Positions 35,665-43,879 of a stretch of DNA of 64,000 bases are shown one piece after another. The position numbers and the translations under genes are program-made. How positions within the stretch are numbered: position 1 is the first letter of the stretch; every line of letters starts with the position of its first letter. The notes under the pieces are model-generated. The model ran no database searches and was not told where the DNA came from. It was given only the letters and a program-made list of their open reading frames with translations. The DNA comes from DASXUX01 sp036504595 (GTDB lineage: Bacteria; Planctomycetota; SZUA-567; H5-PLA8), in contig DASXUX010000053.1 in the NCBI GenBank assembly GCA_036504595.1, forward strand, positions 186,001-250,000, given 5' to 3'.

Positions 35665-37053
35665 ATGTCGAAAAAGAGTGTAGCAGAGAAAGACGTTTCT
35701 TCCAGCGGTCTTAGTGTGAAAGCGGCGAACGCGCGCGCCGGGAAAAGGGCTCCCGCGACAGCGGGAAAAGGGCTCCCGGCGCGCGCGGTAGCCGCAGTTG
35801 GTTTGGAGTCGTCGGGCGGAGTAGCCGGGGGTTCACCTTGTAACACCCCCCTTCCAACTAGTACCGCTGAAGCTCCTGATGCCGGTGGCGAGGATACATC
35901 GGATATTGGTGTGTTCGTACAATGGTCGCAGTGGGACGAACTGCGCAAACGTTTGGATACCTTGAAGGAAGCAGCACAGGGCGGAAAGGGTGTCCAGTAT
36001 CTAGAGGCTGGCGAAGACAAGTGGGCGGTTAGTCACAAGGGATATCGGCTCGGGGGAGCAAGCGGACCGATGTACAAATGGGTTCTCAGCCTGGGCGGCT
36101 TTCGCATCGGCATCCAGGATGAAGAACGGCCCAAGGTAAACGCAGACGTGGGAAACGTGTGGCTGCAAATTGGGTCAGAGATGTTGATGTCGCTTCGAGG
36201 GCTTCGGGGCGCATTCGAGTATGTGCGTGAAAGCTTGGGAAGGTTGGGCGGCACCGTGGTTGGGAACAAGGTTTCGCGCGTGGATGCCTGTGTCGATCTG
36301 CCGGGCATCGAGGCATCAGAGTTTACGCGTGCATTTCGAGAAGGGCGCGTCATCTGCCGTGCTCAAAAGTGGTCCGATCACGGCATGATACCATGTGATT
36401 TTTACGGTTGCGGCCGCAAGGAAACGGGGTTGTCACTCGGAACGGTCATTCGATTACGCGCATACGACAAAGTCGCCGAAGTCCGGAACAATCCGACTAA
36501 GAAGGCGATCCTTGAAACACACCGGTGGGGCGGAAAGCCGGAGATTGCATCGCGGGTCGAGTTTCAGATTCGCCGTGAAGCGCTGAAGGAATTCGGTGTT
36601 GACACTGTGGAGGATTGGGAGAAGGAGAAGGCGTCGATTCTACGTTACTTGTGCGAGGATTGGTTCCGTCTGACTGAATACGAAGTGGACCGAACTAACA
36701 CGACGCGAGGATCGGTTTCGGAAGTGTGGCGGCATGTGACGGATCGCTTTATGCTCTGGTGTCGAGCCGACGAGAATACGCGTAAAGCGGAGCGAGAAAC
36801 GCCGCAGAGCGTTGTTGAGCCGGATGCTCTTGTGAAGCAAGCGCGCGGGTGTTTGACGACAGCCGTTGCGGCCTTGGGTCTTCTGTTGCCGAGTGCGGCT
36901 CAGTGCAGAAGCGCGGTTGAAGCTTTGCTCTTTGGCGGGGTTGACTGGAGCGAGTGGAGACAACAGCTTGCGATTAAGCGCGACGCGTTTTTGGCTGCAC
37001 ACCCTGGGGGCGCGTTTGTGACAGTTGACGAAATGGGCGAATGTTCTGGTTAA
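35665..37053 (+). CDS. Rep_trans/phage-type replication initiator-like protein
   Basis: The start ATG 35665 follows GGAGGCAAGGG. The 462-residue protein has a disordered N-terminus (about 1-75), then a core with SRVDACVDLPG (about 209-219) and VIRLRAYDKVAEV (about 261-273), resembling the RxD and YDK motifs of rolling-circle initiators of the Rep_trans superfamily. The basic helical C-terminal half is of unknown role. In the element it would replicate the excised circle. Residues about 22-41 are encoded by a perfect palindrome with arms GCGCGCGCCGGGA (35731) and TCCCGGCGCGCGC (35774), which may be a translated repeat or a functional origin-like structure. Confidence 0.72.
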   Translation: MSKKSVAEKDVSSSGLSVKAANARAGKRAPATAGKGLPARAVAAVGLESSGGVAGGSPCNTPLPTSTAEAPDAGGEDTSDIGVFVQWSQWDELRKRLDTLKEAAQGGKGVQYLEAGEDKWAVSHKGYRLGGASGPMYKWVLSLGGFRIGIQDEERPKVNADVGNVWLQIGSEMLMSLRGLRGAFEYVRESLGRLGGTVVGNKVSRVDACVDLPGIEASEFTRAFREGRVICRAQKWSDHGMIPCDFYGCGRKETGLSLGTVIRLRAYDKVAEVRNNPTKKAILETHRWGGKPEIASRVEFQIRREALKEFGVDTVEDWEKEKASILRYLCEDWFRLTEYEVDRTNTTRGSVSEVWRHVTDRFMLWCRADENTRKAERETPQSVVEPDALVKQARGCLTTAVAALGLLLPSAAQCRSAVEALLFGGVDWSEWRQQLAIKRDAFLAAHPGGAFVTVDEMGECSG

Positions 37054-37072
37054 CAGATGGGAGGATTCGGAG

Positions 37073-37492
37073 GTGATCGAAAAACCAGTAGCTGACGAAA
37101 GCTTTGAGAGCTTGGGCGTTAGGATGATCCGGCCTGGTGTGTGGGTGGCGGACGGCACTCGCAAGGTCTGGGTGGGACATCCTCGCGACCGGAAGTTGCT
37201 GGAATATGGCGATCCCGATGTCTTGGCGCGAATCCTTCGGGATGAAGCGGACGAAAACGCGATGCCGGCAGACTTCCCGCATAGTTGGTCGGTAACGTTT
37301 CCGCGCGCGGACGGCAAGCTTGGAGTCTCGTTCCGGGGTGAAGCCGCAGGTGAAGTCATGCGGCACATGGCGAGCGGCGGGAACGCTGGCGAGTTCGTTA
37401 AACAGCAAGCGGGAAGGATGCCTGGACCGAATGAACCGTGTCCGTGCAAGTCTGGCAAGAAGTTCAAGCGTTGCTGTGGGCGCTTTGCGTAA
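37073..37492 (+). CDS. Small protein with C-terminal SEC-C zinc motif
   Basis: A GTG start at 37073 is selected because GGGAGG precedes it by seven or eight bases; the frame is also open from TTG 37025. The 139-residue product has a novel N-terminal region (GVRMIRPGVWVADGTRKVWVG) and ends with PNEPCPCKSGKKFKRCCG, a complete SEC-C motif (CPC-x8-CC). The motif binds zinc and occurs in SecA and in many adaptor proteins of mobile elements. It converges with the cyclase gene, with a strong hairpin between. Confidence 0.75.
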   Translation: MIEKPVADESFESLGVRMIRPGVWVADGTRKVWVGHPRDRKLLEYGDPDVLARILRDEADENAMPADFPHSWSVTFPRADGKLGVSFRGEAAGEVMRHMASGGNAGEFVKQQAGRMPGPNEPCPCKSGKKFKRCCGRFA

Positions 37493-37527
37493 ACGGGTCG
37501 GTGGGCCGCTCCGTGCCGTTGCTGTGC

Positions 37528-37581
37528 TTTTTCTCCCCCCTGCACCTCTCGCTCCCCCTTGAGGGGCGGGGGGGAGAAAAA
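37528..37581. terminator. Bidirectional terminator-like hairpin between convergent genes
   Basis: The arms TTTTTCTCCCCCC (37528-37540) and GGGGGGAGAAAAA (37569-37581) pair perfectly around an inner CCCCTTGAGGGG hairpin. The A/T ends give a T-run on either strand, as expected for termination of both the SEC-C gene (+) and the cyclase gene (-). Confidence 0.75.
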
Positions 37582-37635
37582 CTGAGAGAAATCTAAGCGA
37601 AGCGCTATCCACAAAGCTGTTCATCGGGCGGGCCG

Positions 37636-37700
37636 GCTTGCAGCAGACGTGCCAAACTGCTTCTGTCGCCGTCTGACGTTTGGCGCGGCTGCTGCTGGCC
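37636..37700. repeat. Long imperfect inverted repeat in the 3' region of the cyclase gene
   Basis: GCAGCAGACGTGCCAAAC and GTTTGGCGCGGCTGCTGC can pair over about 18 positions with one or two mismatches. It may be a second hairpin or a repeat remnant. Confidence 0.45.
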
Positions 37701-37735
37701 CGGCCGATCCCGAGCGAAGCGAGCAAGATGAGGCC

Positions 37736-40700
37736 TCAAGAGTGCGCCCGCTTTAAGGACCAGAGCGTGAACAAGTCTTTGAAACCTTTCATAGGAACGT
37801 TCTCGTGGCGCTGCCAAGACAGGGCTTTGTGGTGTTGGGCACCGAGTTCGTCAATGTCGTGCTTTGCTCGATCGCTTAACCAGATTTCAGCATCTTTGAT
37901 GGCACCGATGACGCGAGCAGCAAAATTGACCGTACCACCGAAAACATCAGCCTCTTCGACTTTCATTTGTCCGATGTGAATGCCAGCACGAATCGCTACC
38001 AGCGGATGGCCAGTTTCGCTCTGTAAGGCCCTGGCGTAGTCAAGCGCTGAGTTTACGGACTTAAAAGCAGCCATGAAGCTATCACCAATGGTCTTTAATT
38101 CACGGCCTTTAAATTGGGCGATCAGCTTTCGGCTCCTGGCAAAATGTGCGTGGCGGACTTCATCCATAGCCTCGTCGCGAAGCTCTTCGCCAAGCGCGGT
38201 GGAGCCGACAATGTCTGTAAACGCTATGGCAAGTGTGACGTGCTCACCGCCCGCCCACGCGAGAAAGTCTCTGGTGCTGGTTTCACCTTTGGCCGACATG
38301 ACAAAGGCTTCAAAGTCGCGTTGTGTATCGGCGGACTTGTCCATCGCTTCGAGTCTGGACCTGAAGGTAAGTCGCTCCTTGGGTTCAGTCAACGGGACTG
38401 CGGCACCACATGGGCAAGGAAACTCCTTTTTTCCTTTTTCACGGAGCCGTTTGACATAGCTATCAGGTACGGGATCTCCGCATTCTGCGCAGACAAAAAA
38501 GCGAGTCACTTCGACCGTATCAATTAGCGCACGGCGTTTCGCGTGAGCCAATACAAACTCCTCAAAGTGGAAACGGGTTTCCACGCTGGCCTTTTCGTCC
38601 GGGAAGAACAGGATCAGGCGCCCTCGTCCTTCCGCGAACTCGTTCAGGAACAAACCACATTTCCCGCCAGCCGCAGCATTAAAGATTGCGGCATTGCGCC
38701 ACATCTCCGCGCGGCGCGTGCTAAATAAGCCACTATGGCCAAGACGAACGGCGAGTGTTGCGTAAAGGCTCTGGACGGGACCATCAAACGTGATGGCCAC
38801 CGCCTTGCCTTTTGGCTCAGGCGCATCCTCGTAGTCGCGGTTGAACTGTGAAGGAAGTACAAGGTATCGGCCATCATCAGCATTTTCTCGCAACGCTAAG
38901 TCGTGTCGGGCGAGTTCCTCAAGAGTAGCGTGCAACAGCAACTGCTCCTGTCCAGGGTCACTTACTCTCTGCTCCTTGGGCACGAAGAACCTACCCGCAA
39001 GGGCGACTTCCTCAGCTATGGAACCCAAACCGTCAGGCTCCTCTTTTGCGGCGTTAACCATCGCCGATGCATAGGCATCGAGCAGTTCCGGCTGAAGGAG
39101 AACGTAGTCACCGAAGGTAAGACGGCGGATAAGGTCACGGTTGCCTAATCGTCCAATACACGTGTCGAATTGGTCGCGCAGATTACTGAGTTCTATGGCC
39201 TTGTCAGCGTGCGTGCGGCTGAACTCTTCAAAGAGCTGAATCGCAGGAGCGAGAAGTCGGCCCGTTCGTTTCACGTCCATTAAGAATGACTTAATGTCCG
39301 TAAAAAGTTGGGACGATGAGACCTCCGGCAAATTCTCCCATGGTATAGCGTCTTGAATAGCCGCTAACAATTCTTTGATCTGCCAACCTTCTCTGGCGCT
39401 GGTTTTGAAGTACCCGTGAAAGCCAAATTCCTTGAGAATAGTTTCCAAGCGGTCCTCGCTGATAGGAACGCCGCCGCGATCATTGCGCGCGGACACTAGG
39501 AACTTCTTCATGGGAACGCCGGATGCGCCTTGGCGCTGCTTTGCCAGACGGAGCGCACGTTCCCAATGCCGAACGCCCGCCAGTGGATCGATCTCGCTTC
39601 GGGCGTCAAACACTACTAGGGCGACGGCGACCTCGTTCAGGTGCAATTGATGAATTACTCTATAGCCAGGCTGCCCGGCCAGGTCCCATAGGAGTGTCTC
39701 GCGAGTTTGCGTCAAGGCGGCACCGACCTGCACTATTCGCGTATCTAGAGTCCAGACGTGCCGGCCAGCTGTAGAGTCCGTTTCTTTATATGGCAGGCCA
39801 TTAAGCACGAGGCTTAGGCCGGTTTTCCCAACGCCTGTGTCGCCGACCAAGACCGTTTTGGCGTTCACATAGTTCGCGGAGGGTTCCGCTCTTTCCTGGA
39901 GTAGAAGAGCAGGATTCAGCTTGTAGATGTGGATGACTCTATCTGACGTTTTTGCAGGGGAATTCAAATCTGCACCGACTGCGGCAAGTAGGTGAAGTTG
40001 CGGATGAAAAACAATACTTGATGCGATGGAAGCCACAGGCGGCTCAGAAATGGCAGCTAGACAGGCTCCGTTCTGGGTGCTCCAAAGCCTGATAGTCCCG
40101 TCTAGACTTTTCGAGGCCAGTAGGCTGCCGTCAGAGAAGAGGGAAACGCTTTGCACGTGTTTGATGTGGCCTTCCAAAGTGCGTCGCAAACGTCGATTGG
40201 TGAGATCCCACAACTGAATTGTGCATGATGATGTGCCAGCCGCCAGAATGGATCCTTGGGAATCGACTGAGAGGTCATAGGTGAAGCCTTCTGCTTGCGG
40301 ATGCGTCAATGCTGCAACTTGGACTTCGGAGCGTGGCCTGGACGGGTGAGCCCAACGGAGTTCTATGAGTGGCGTAGAGGCTTGTTCAATCGCGGGATCC
40401 CAAAGGGTTAGCTGTTCGTGCCTCCCGCCAGAAATAAAGGCGTATCCCTCGGGGTGGAATATCGCACGGGTATAGTGCAGGTGCCCATCGAGATGGTGCA
40501 GGAGCCGCCCGCTGGCAGCATCCCAAAGAGCGACGCTGCCGTCTACGGCGGCACTGATGAGCCGCGCCCCCGTGGGATCGAAGGCCACGCTCCAGACCTT
40601 TGCCCGGTGGTCTTCTAGTACACGTAACAGGTTCCCGGTCACAGTGTCCCAGACGCGAACCTTTCTATCAGAACTCGCACTGGCCAGCCTAAGACCCGTG

Positions 40701-40948
40701 GAGTCAAAGGCGACGCACCAAACGGGACCTCCATGTTTGGAGAGGACTGCCTTGGTGGTTCCGCGTTCGAGATCCCAAAGACGAACCGTGCCGTCTCTTG
40801 AGGGCGATGCGAGTGTTCGACCATCTGGGGCCCACGCCATCCGTCCTATTGCACTGTGGTGTCCTCGAAATGTGCCGAGTAGGGTTATACTCGGCGGTAG
40901 TTTTGCTCGCACGATGTCGTCCGGATCACGTTCGTCTCTCGTGGCCAT
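37736..40948 (-). CDS. WD40 / small GTPase / zinc-ribbon / class III nucleotidyl cyclase fusion
   Basis: The start ATG 40948 follows GAGGAG. Domains of the 1070-residue protein: about seven WD40 blades (25-345, for example DGTVRLWDLERG, DRKVRVWDTVTG, DGTIRLWSTQNG); a Ras/Roc-like GTPase (362-540) with P-loop GDTGVGKT (369-376), WDLAGQPGYR (421-430) and a degenerate G4 SARNDRGG; a middle region of unknown fold (540-815); a zinc ribbon with Cys 820, 823, 845 and 847; and a class III cyclase (904-1070). The cyclase keeps metal Asp 912 and 956, adenine-type Lys 952 and Asp 1001, and transition-state Asn 1008 and Arg 1012, so it should make cAMP or a related cyclic nucleotide. It has no membrane segment. 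A sensor-switch-output arrangement is inferred; a role in phage defence is speculative. Confidence 0.88.
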   Translation of the reverse strand: MATRDERDPDDIVRAKLPPSITLLGTFRGHHSAIGRMAWAPDGRTLASPSRDGTVRLWDLERGTTKAVLSKHGGPVWCVAFDSTGLRLASASSDRKVRVWDTVTGNLLRVLEDHRAKVWSVAFDPTGARLISAAVDGSVALWDAASGRLLHHLDGHLHYTRAIFHPEGYAFISGGRHEQLTLWDPAIEQASTPLIELRWAHPSRPRSEVQVAALTHPQAEGFTYDLSVDSQGSILAAGTSSCTIQLWDLTNRRLRRTLEGHIKHVQSVSLFSDGSLLASKSLDGTIRLWSTQNGACLAAISEPPVASIASSIVFHPQLHLLAAVGADLNSPAKTSDRVIHIYKLNPALLLQERAEPSANYVNAKTVLVGDTGVGKTGLSLVLNGLPYKETDSTAGRHVWTLDTRIVQVGAALTQTRETLLWDLAGQPGYRVIHQLHLNEVAVALVVFDARSEIDPLAGVRHWERALRLAKQRQGASGVPMKKFLVSARNDRGGVPISEDRLETILKEFGFHGYFKTSAREGWQIKELLAAIQDAIPWENLPEVSSSQLFTDIKSFLMDVKRTGRLLAPAIQLFEEFSRTHADKAIELSNLRDQFDTCIGRLGNRDLIRRLTFGDYVLLQPELLDAYASAMVNAAKEEPDGLGSIAEEVALAGRFFVPKEQRVSDPGQEQLLLHATLEELARHDLALRENADDGRYLVLPSQFNRDYEDAPEPKGKAVAITFDGPVQSLYATLAVRLGHSGLFSTRRAEMWRNAAIFNAAAGGKCGLFLNEFAEGRGRLILFFPDEKASVETRFHFEEFVLAHAKRRALIDTVEVTRFFVCAECGDPVPDSYVKRLREKGKKEFPCPCGAAVPLTEPKERLTFRSRLEAMDKSADTQRDFEAFVMSAKGETSTRDFLAWAGGEHVTLAIAFTDIVGSTALGEELRDEAMDEVRHAHFARSRKLIAQFKGRELKTIGDSFMAAFKSVNSALDYARALQSETGHPLVAIRAGIHIGQMKVEEADVFGGTVNFAARVIGAIKDAEIWLSDRAKHDIDELGAQHHKALSWQRHENVPMKGFKDLFTLWSLKRAHS

Positions 40949-41044
40949 AACGGACTCCTCAAGAAGTAAGGTGCTTGTCCCTCATTATAAGTCATCACGA
41001 ACGCGGCGTCCAGTACGCGGCGTGCATTCAATAAAACATTGTAG

Positions 41045-41074
41045 TTGACTCGGCGAGCTAATGGCTTATATATT
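41045..41074 (+). promoter_or_regulatory. Possible sigma-70-type promoter of the RHH gene
   Basis: TTGACT (41045-41050) and TATATT (41069-41074) are 18 bp apart, 31 bp before the RHH ATG, in the divergent space with the cyclase gene. Shared regulation of both genes by the RHH protein is possible. Confidence 0.45.
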
Positions 41075-41104
41075 CCATGTAATCCATTGAATAGGAGGTG
41101 CCAG

Positions 41105-41557
41105 ATGGGCACGGTGGGTAAGGGAAACATGGTGATCGGGTTCATGGTGTCAAGAAACGTGAGGCGGGAAATTGACCGGTATGCGAAAGAGCTTGAAATG
41201 AGCCGGTCGGAGTTCGTGGGGTTCACGGTGAAATGGTGCTTAGACAATCGAAAGACAATCACGAGCACGTTGGGCGGGCTGGTGCTCGAAGCAATTGGCG
41301 CGATGTTCGAAGAAGAGCCAAGGGCAGGCGATGAGAAGTTGGTGCCAGTGCAAGCTGTGATGTCGAAAGCAACGGTGGCCCAGGTGGATCGCTTCGCTGA
41401 GAAGATGAAACTTAGTCGTGTTAACGCGCTCGCGACATTGATCGAGGTGGGTTTACGGGAGAGTGCCTTGTTAGTGGCGACGTTGGGCGGGATGGTTAAG
41501 ACGATCAAGCAGGAGCGGGAGCGCAGGCAAGTGTCTGCTGCGCGGGGTAAAGCGTAA
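41105..41557 (+). CDS. Double ribbon-helix-helix DNA-binding protein
   Basis: The start ATG 41105 follows GGAGGTGCC. The 150-residue protein holds two RHH-like units: VIGFMVSRNVRREIDRYAKELEMSRSEFVG, about residues 10-40, and PVQAVMSKATVAQVDRFAEKMKLSRVNALA, about 79-110. Each has a short strand followed by two helices, and each is followed by a matching TLGG-L/M segment, indicating internal duplication. A single chain could thus form the DNA-binding unit that normally needs a dimer. It lies divergently from the cyclase gene and 13 bp upstream of the excisionase-like gene, so it may regulate either side. Confidence 0.72.
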   Translation: MGTVGKGNMVIGFMVSRNVRREIDRYAKELEMSRSEFVGFTVKWCLDNRKTITSTLGGLVLEAIGAMFEEEPRAGDEKLVPVQAVMSKATVAQVDRFAEKMKLSRVNALATLIEVGLRESALLVATLGGMVKTIKQERERRQVSAARGKA

Positions 41558-41570
41558 GCAAGGAGTGAGG

Positions 41571-41885
41571 ATGCCAGACGAAGTGATGGGCGGCGAGGTC
41601 CAATTGGACAGACGGCAAGAGTCGGCCGGGTTATCGGTGCTCGCGTCGATGCCGCGTGACGCCTGGGTATACGTCGAGCCGCTTGCGAGGATGTTGGGGC
41701 GGTCAGTGCGATCCGTTGAACGGGCGGTTAGGCGGGCGGAACTGCCGCCGCCAATCAAGCTGAGTGGTAAGCGTGTCTGGCAGGCGGGGGCCATTCTGGA
41801 GTTCTTGGCGCAACGGCAAGCCGCAGAAATAGAGTCATGGCAGAAGCGGGAGGAAGGGCGCAAGCCGGCTATGGGCTCGTGCTGA
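41571..41885 (+). CDS. Excisionase/MerR-like helix-turn-helix protein
   Basis: The start ATG 41571 follows AAGGAG. In 104 residues it has a winged-helix pattern: WVYVEPLARMLGRSVRSVERAV, then the wing PPIKLSGKRVWQAGAILEFL. This matches the DNA-binding type used for excisionases (AlpA/Xis-like). It lies immediately upstream of the recombinase, in the position expected for a directionality factor. An alternative role is transcription control of the recombinase. Confidence 0.75.
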   Translation: MPDEVMGGEVQLDRRQESAGLSVLASMPRDAWVYVEPLARMLGRSVRSVERAVRRAELPPPIKLSGKRVWQAGAILEFLAQRQAAEIESWQKREEGRKPAMGSC

Positions 41886-41896
41886 AAGGGGCGCAG

Positions 41897-43174
41897 ATGG
41901 CTTTTGTGTTTCCAAAGATGAAGCGCGATGGGTCACGGTATCCCGAGTGGCATTTCAAATACAAGGATGCACGCGGCGAATGGCGGGAAGGTGTCGGGTG
42001 GCGCGACAAGCAGAAGACTCAACACCACGCAGACGAACTTGAGGCGGAGATGCGCGCCGCGAGACGAAGCGGTAAGGCCGGCGCTATTGAGAAGCGAGAA
42101 ACTCCGATCGAGGACGTTAAGGCGGCGTATCTGGCCTGGGGCAACAGCCAGGGCGGGCGACTGCACCGGGGCTGGCAGGAGCAGAACGCGAAGCTGACGA
42201 AGAAGTATCTGGATCGCTGGATTGAGAAACTTGGGCTGTTGCGGATGTGCGACCTTGATCTTGAGGAAGTTGAAGAAGTCGTTCGCGGAAAGCAGCTTGC
42301 AGGTTTGGCGGCAAAGTCGGTGCTGCTGGAAGTGCAGGCTCTGAAGGGGTTGATTAACTGGAGTGTGAAACACGGTTATGTCGCCGAGAATCCGTTGCGC
42401 GGCCTGGGCCGGCTGGATGCCAAAGCGAAGGACCCGCACCGCAAGTTGACGGATGAAGAACTTGCAGCGCTTTTGAATGCTGCTCCTGCAAAACGTCGGC
42501 TGTGGTACGAGACCGGTGCGGAAACGGGTTTTCGCGTTAACGAACTGCGTTCGGTGCGCGTGCGCGATCTCGATCTTTTTGGGCCGTCAATCCTGCAACC
42601 TCCGGAGTTTTCAAAGGACCGGAAAGAGCATCGCCAGCCGATCCGGCGCGAGTTGGCGGACAAGCTCGCGAAGTTGACGGAAGGGAAAAAGCCCGATTCG
42701 CCGCTTCTGGATATTCCAACGAGCAAGGCGTGGAAACTGTTTAAGGCGGATTGTGGTGCGGCGAAGATTGCCAAAGAAGTTGAGGAGAACATCGGCGGCA
42801 AGACGATTCGGCGCAAGGCAACTTGGCACAGTCTGCGGAAAGTCTATATCTCAAACCTCTTCAAGTCCGGTTTGGATTTGAAAACGATCAAGGAATTGGG
42901 GCGGCTGAGCAGTACTGAACTTGCGACGGAAGTATACGCAGTCGCTGATCCGGAAGCTTTGCGTTCTGGCGCGCAAGCGGCGGCGGACCGCGTTCAAGAG
43001 GCGTTAACGCAGGCGGCATGTTGCGCCGGTGTGGCGCAGAAGGTTGTAGGCGGTGAAGCCGGTGTCGTAAACCCTTGTGAAGACAAGCCTTTAGGCTCGG
43101 TTATTAAAATCGGGGCGACTGGATTTGAACCAGCGACCTCTGCGTCCCGAACGCAGCGCTCTAAGCCAAGCTGA
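41897..43174 (+). CDS. Tyrosine recombinase (integrase) whose 3' end lies in tRNA-Pro
   Basis: The start ATG 41897 follows AAAGGGG. In the 425-residue protein, a core-binding domain (about 70-170) precedes the catalytic domain with Arg 213 (TGFRVNEL), Lys 240 (FSKDRKEH), His 311 and Arg 314 (HSLRK) and Tyr 347 (TEVYAV). The position usually occupied by a second His/Trp (LGH) reads LGR. After about residue 365 the chain is not catalytic. It reaches IGATGFE (405-411), encoded by the attachment core, and ends PATSASRTQRSKPS inside the tRNA. In the excised circle the same frame would continue into the tail at 35311, giving 497 residues. Confidence 0.92.
   Translation: MAFVFPKMKRDGSRYPEWHFKYKDARGEWREGVGWRDKQKTQHHADELEAEMRAARRSGKAGAIEKRETPIEDVKAAYLAWGNSQGGRLHRGWQEQNAKLTKKYLDRWIEKLGLLRMCDLDLEEVEEVVRGKQLAGLAAKSVLLEVQALKGLINWSVKHGYVAENPLRGLGRLDAKAKDPHRKLTDEELAALLNAAPAKRRLWYETGAETGFRVNELRSVRVRDLDLFGPSILQPPEFSKDRKEHRQPIRRELADKLAKLTEGKKPDSPLLDIPTSKAWKLFKADCGAAKIAKEVEENIGGKTIRRKATWHSLRKVYISNLFKSGLDLKTIKELGRLSSTELATEVYAVADPEALRSGAQAAADRVQEALTQAACCAGVAQKVVGGEAGVVNPCEDKPLGSVIKIGATGFEPATSASRTQRSKPS
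43109..43129 (+). other. Right attachment core (attR side), within tRNA-Pro 3' end
   Basis: This is identical to 35290-35310 over 21 bp. It covers the tRNA T-loop to the base after the discriminator and encodes IGATGFE in the recombinase frame. Confidence 0.88.
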
Positions 43175-43185
43175 GCTACGCCCCG
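43110..43185 (-). tRNA. tRNA-Pro (anticodon CGG)
   Basis: The 76-nt cloverleaf reads from 43185: acceptor CGGGGCG pairing CGCCCCG, D-stem GCTC/GAGC, anticodon stem CTGCG/CGCAG with loop TTCGGGA (anticodon CGG), T-stem CTGG/CCAG with loop TTCAAAT, and discriminator A at 43110. CCA is not encoded. Its 3' portion is the integration target, and the element copy restores the full tRNA sequence. Confidence 0.95.
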
Positions 43186-43879
43186 GTGGGAACGAACGGC
43201 TGTCGAGGTGCGGCGCGCTGGGTTAGCCATTCGGTCACGGCCAGCGGGCGCTGCCCTCAGATGGACGGGCGGCGCAGATGCGCTCCTCAGGCCAGCATCT
43301 TCTTCGGAGTTGGCGGCGATTCAAGTGCAAAGCAGAAAGTGGCGACGGAACGGGTGATTTGAACCGCGAAGGCTCAAAAACGCAAAGAAGGGCTCCGAAC
43401 TAAGAATCCGTGCTTTGCGCCTTCGCGTCGTTGCGACTCAAGACTTTCCTTCAGCCAGCGCCGGCAGCACGAACGCTGACGAACGTGGGATGAGGAGGTA
43501 AAACACGGCGGCCCACCGTGCTCGGCGGCGATGCCGCAACCAAGTGAGGCCGCGACCTTTCCCCGGCGGGGGAGGGTTCTGCCCAGGGTCTTTCAATTCT
43601 CCATTGTAGACGAACCCGAGTTCTCAGGTCTCAGTTCTTAGTTCTTAGTTTTAAGTTTTAAGTTTTAAGTTTTAAGTGGCGGCTGGTAACGCGCCGAGTG
43701 CCATGACAAGCCTTTATTCAAAACTCAGAACTGAGAACTCAAAACTGCCGTTTGATCGTGCCAAGCACTGCCTAAGTCGAGAATTGAAGGCCCTGGTGTT
43801 CTGGTCAGACCACTTGCGCGCGGTCCCGTGGATGATTAGGTTGCACGGGCACACTTGATCACCCTTGCGAGGGACGCCG
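43186..43879. other. Gene-free stretch with simple repeats after the tRNA
   Basis: About 690 bp without a convincing gene. It holds the GCAAAG/CGCGAAGG-type tract at 43370-43440, a TTTTAAG tandem run at about 43635-43676, and its complementary-type tract AACTCAGAACTGAGAACTC at about 43720-43745. These are common intergenic repeat words of this genome. The promoter of the following gene must lie in the last 100 bp, but no boxes are clear. Confidence 0.6.

Larger units (their letters stand above)
35290..43129 (+). mobile_element. 7.8-kb integrative element in tRNA-Pro(CGG)
   Basis: It is bounded by 21-bp identical direct repeats (ATCGGGGCGACTG...TTTGAA) at 35290-35310 and 43109-43129. The right copy is the 3' end of tRNA-Pro, from the T-loop to one base past the discriminator. 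Adjacent to the tRNA are the tyrosine recombinase and an excisionase-like gene, in the expected order. Cargo: Rep_trans-like initiator, SEC-C protein, WD40-GTPase-cyclase protein and RHH protein. No conjugation genes are present, so it would be mobilised by others or spread as a replicating circle through its initiator. Confidence 0.85.

Noticed and set aside
43635..43745. TTTTAAG tandem run as a replication origin or iteron cluster
   Set aside because: It is a short simple-sequence tract of the kind found at several gene ends; no DnaA boxes or Rep gene lie adjacent.
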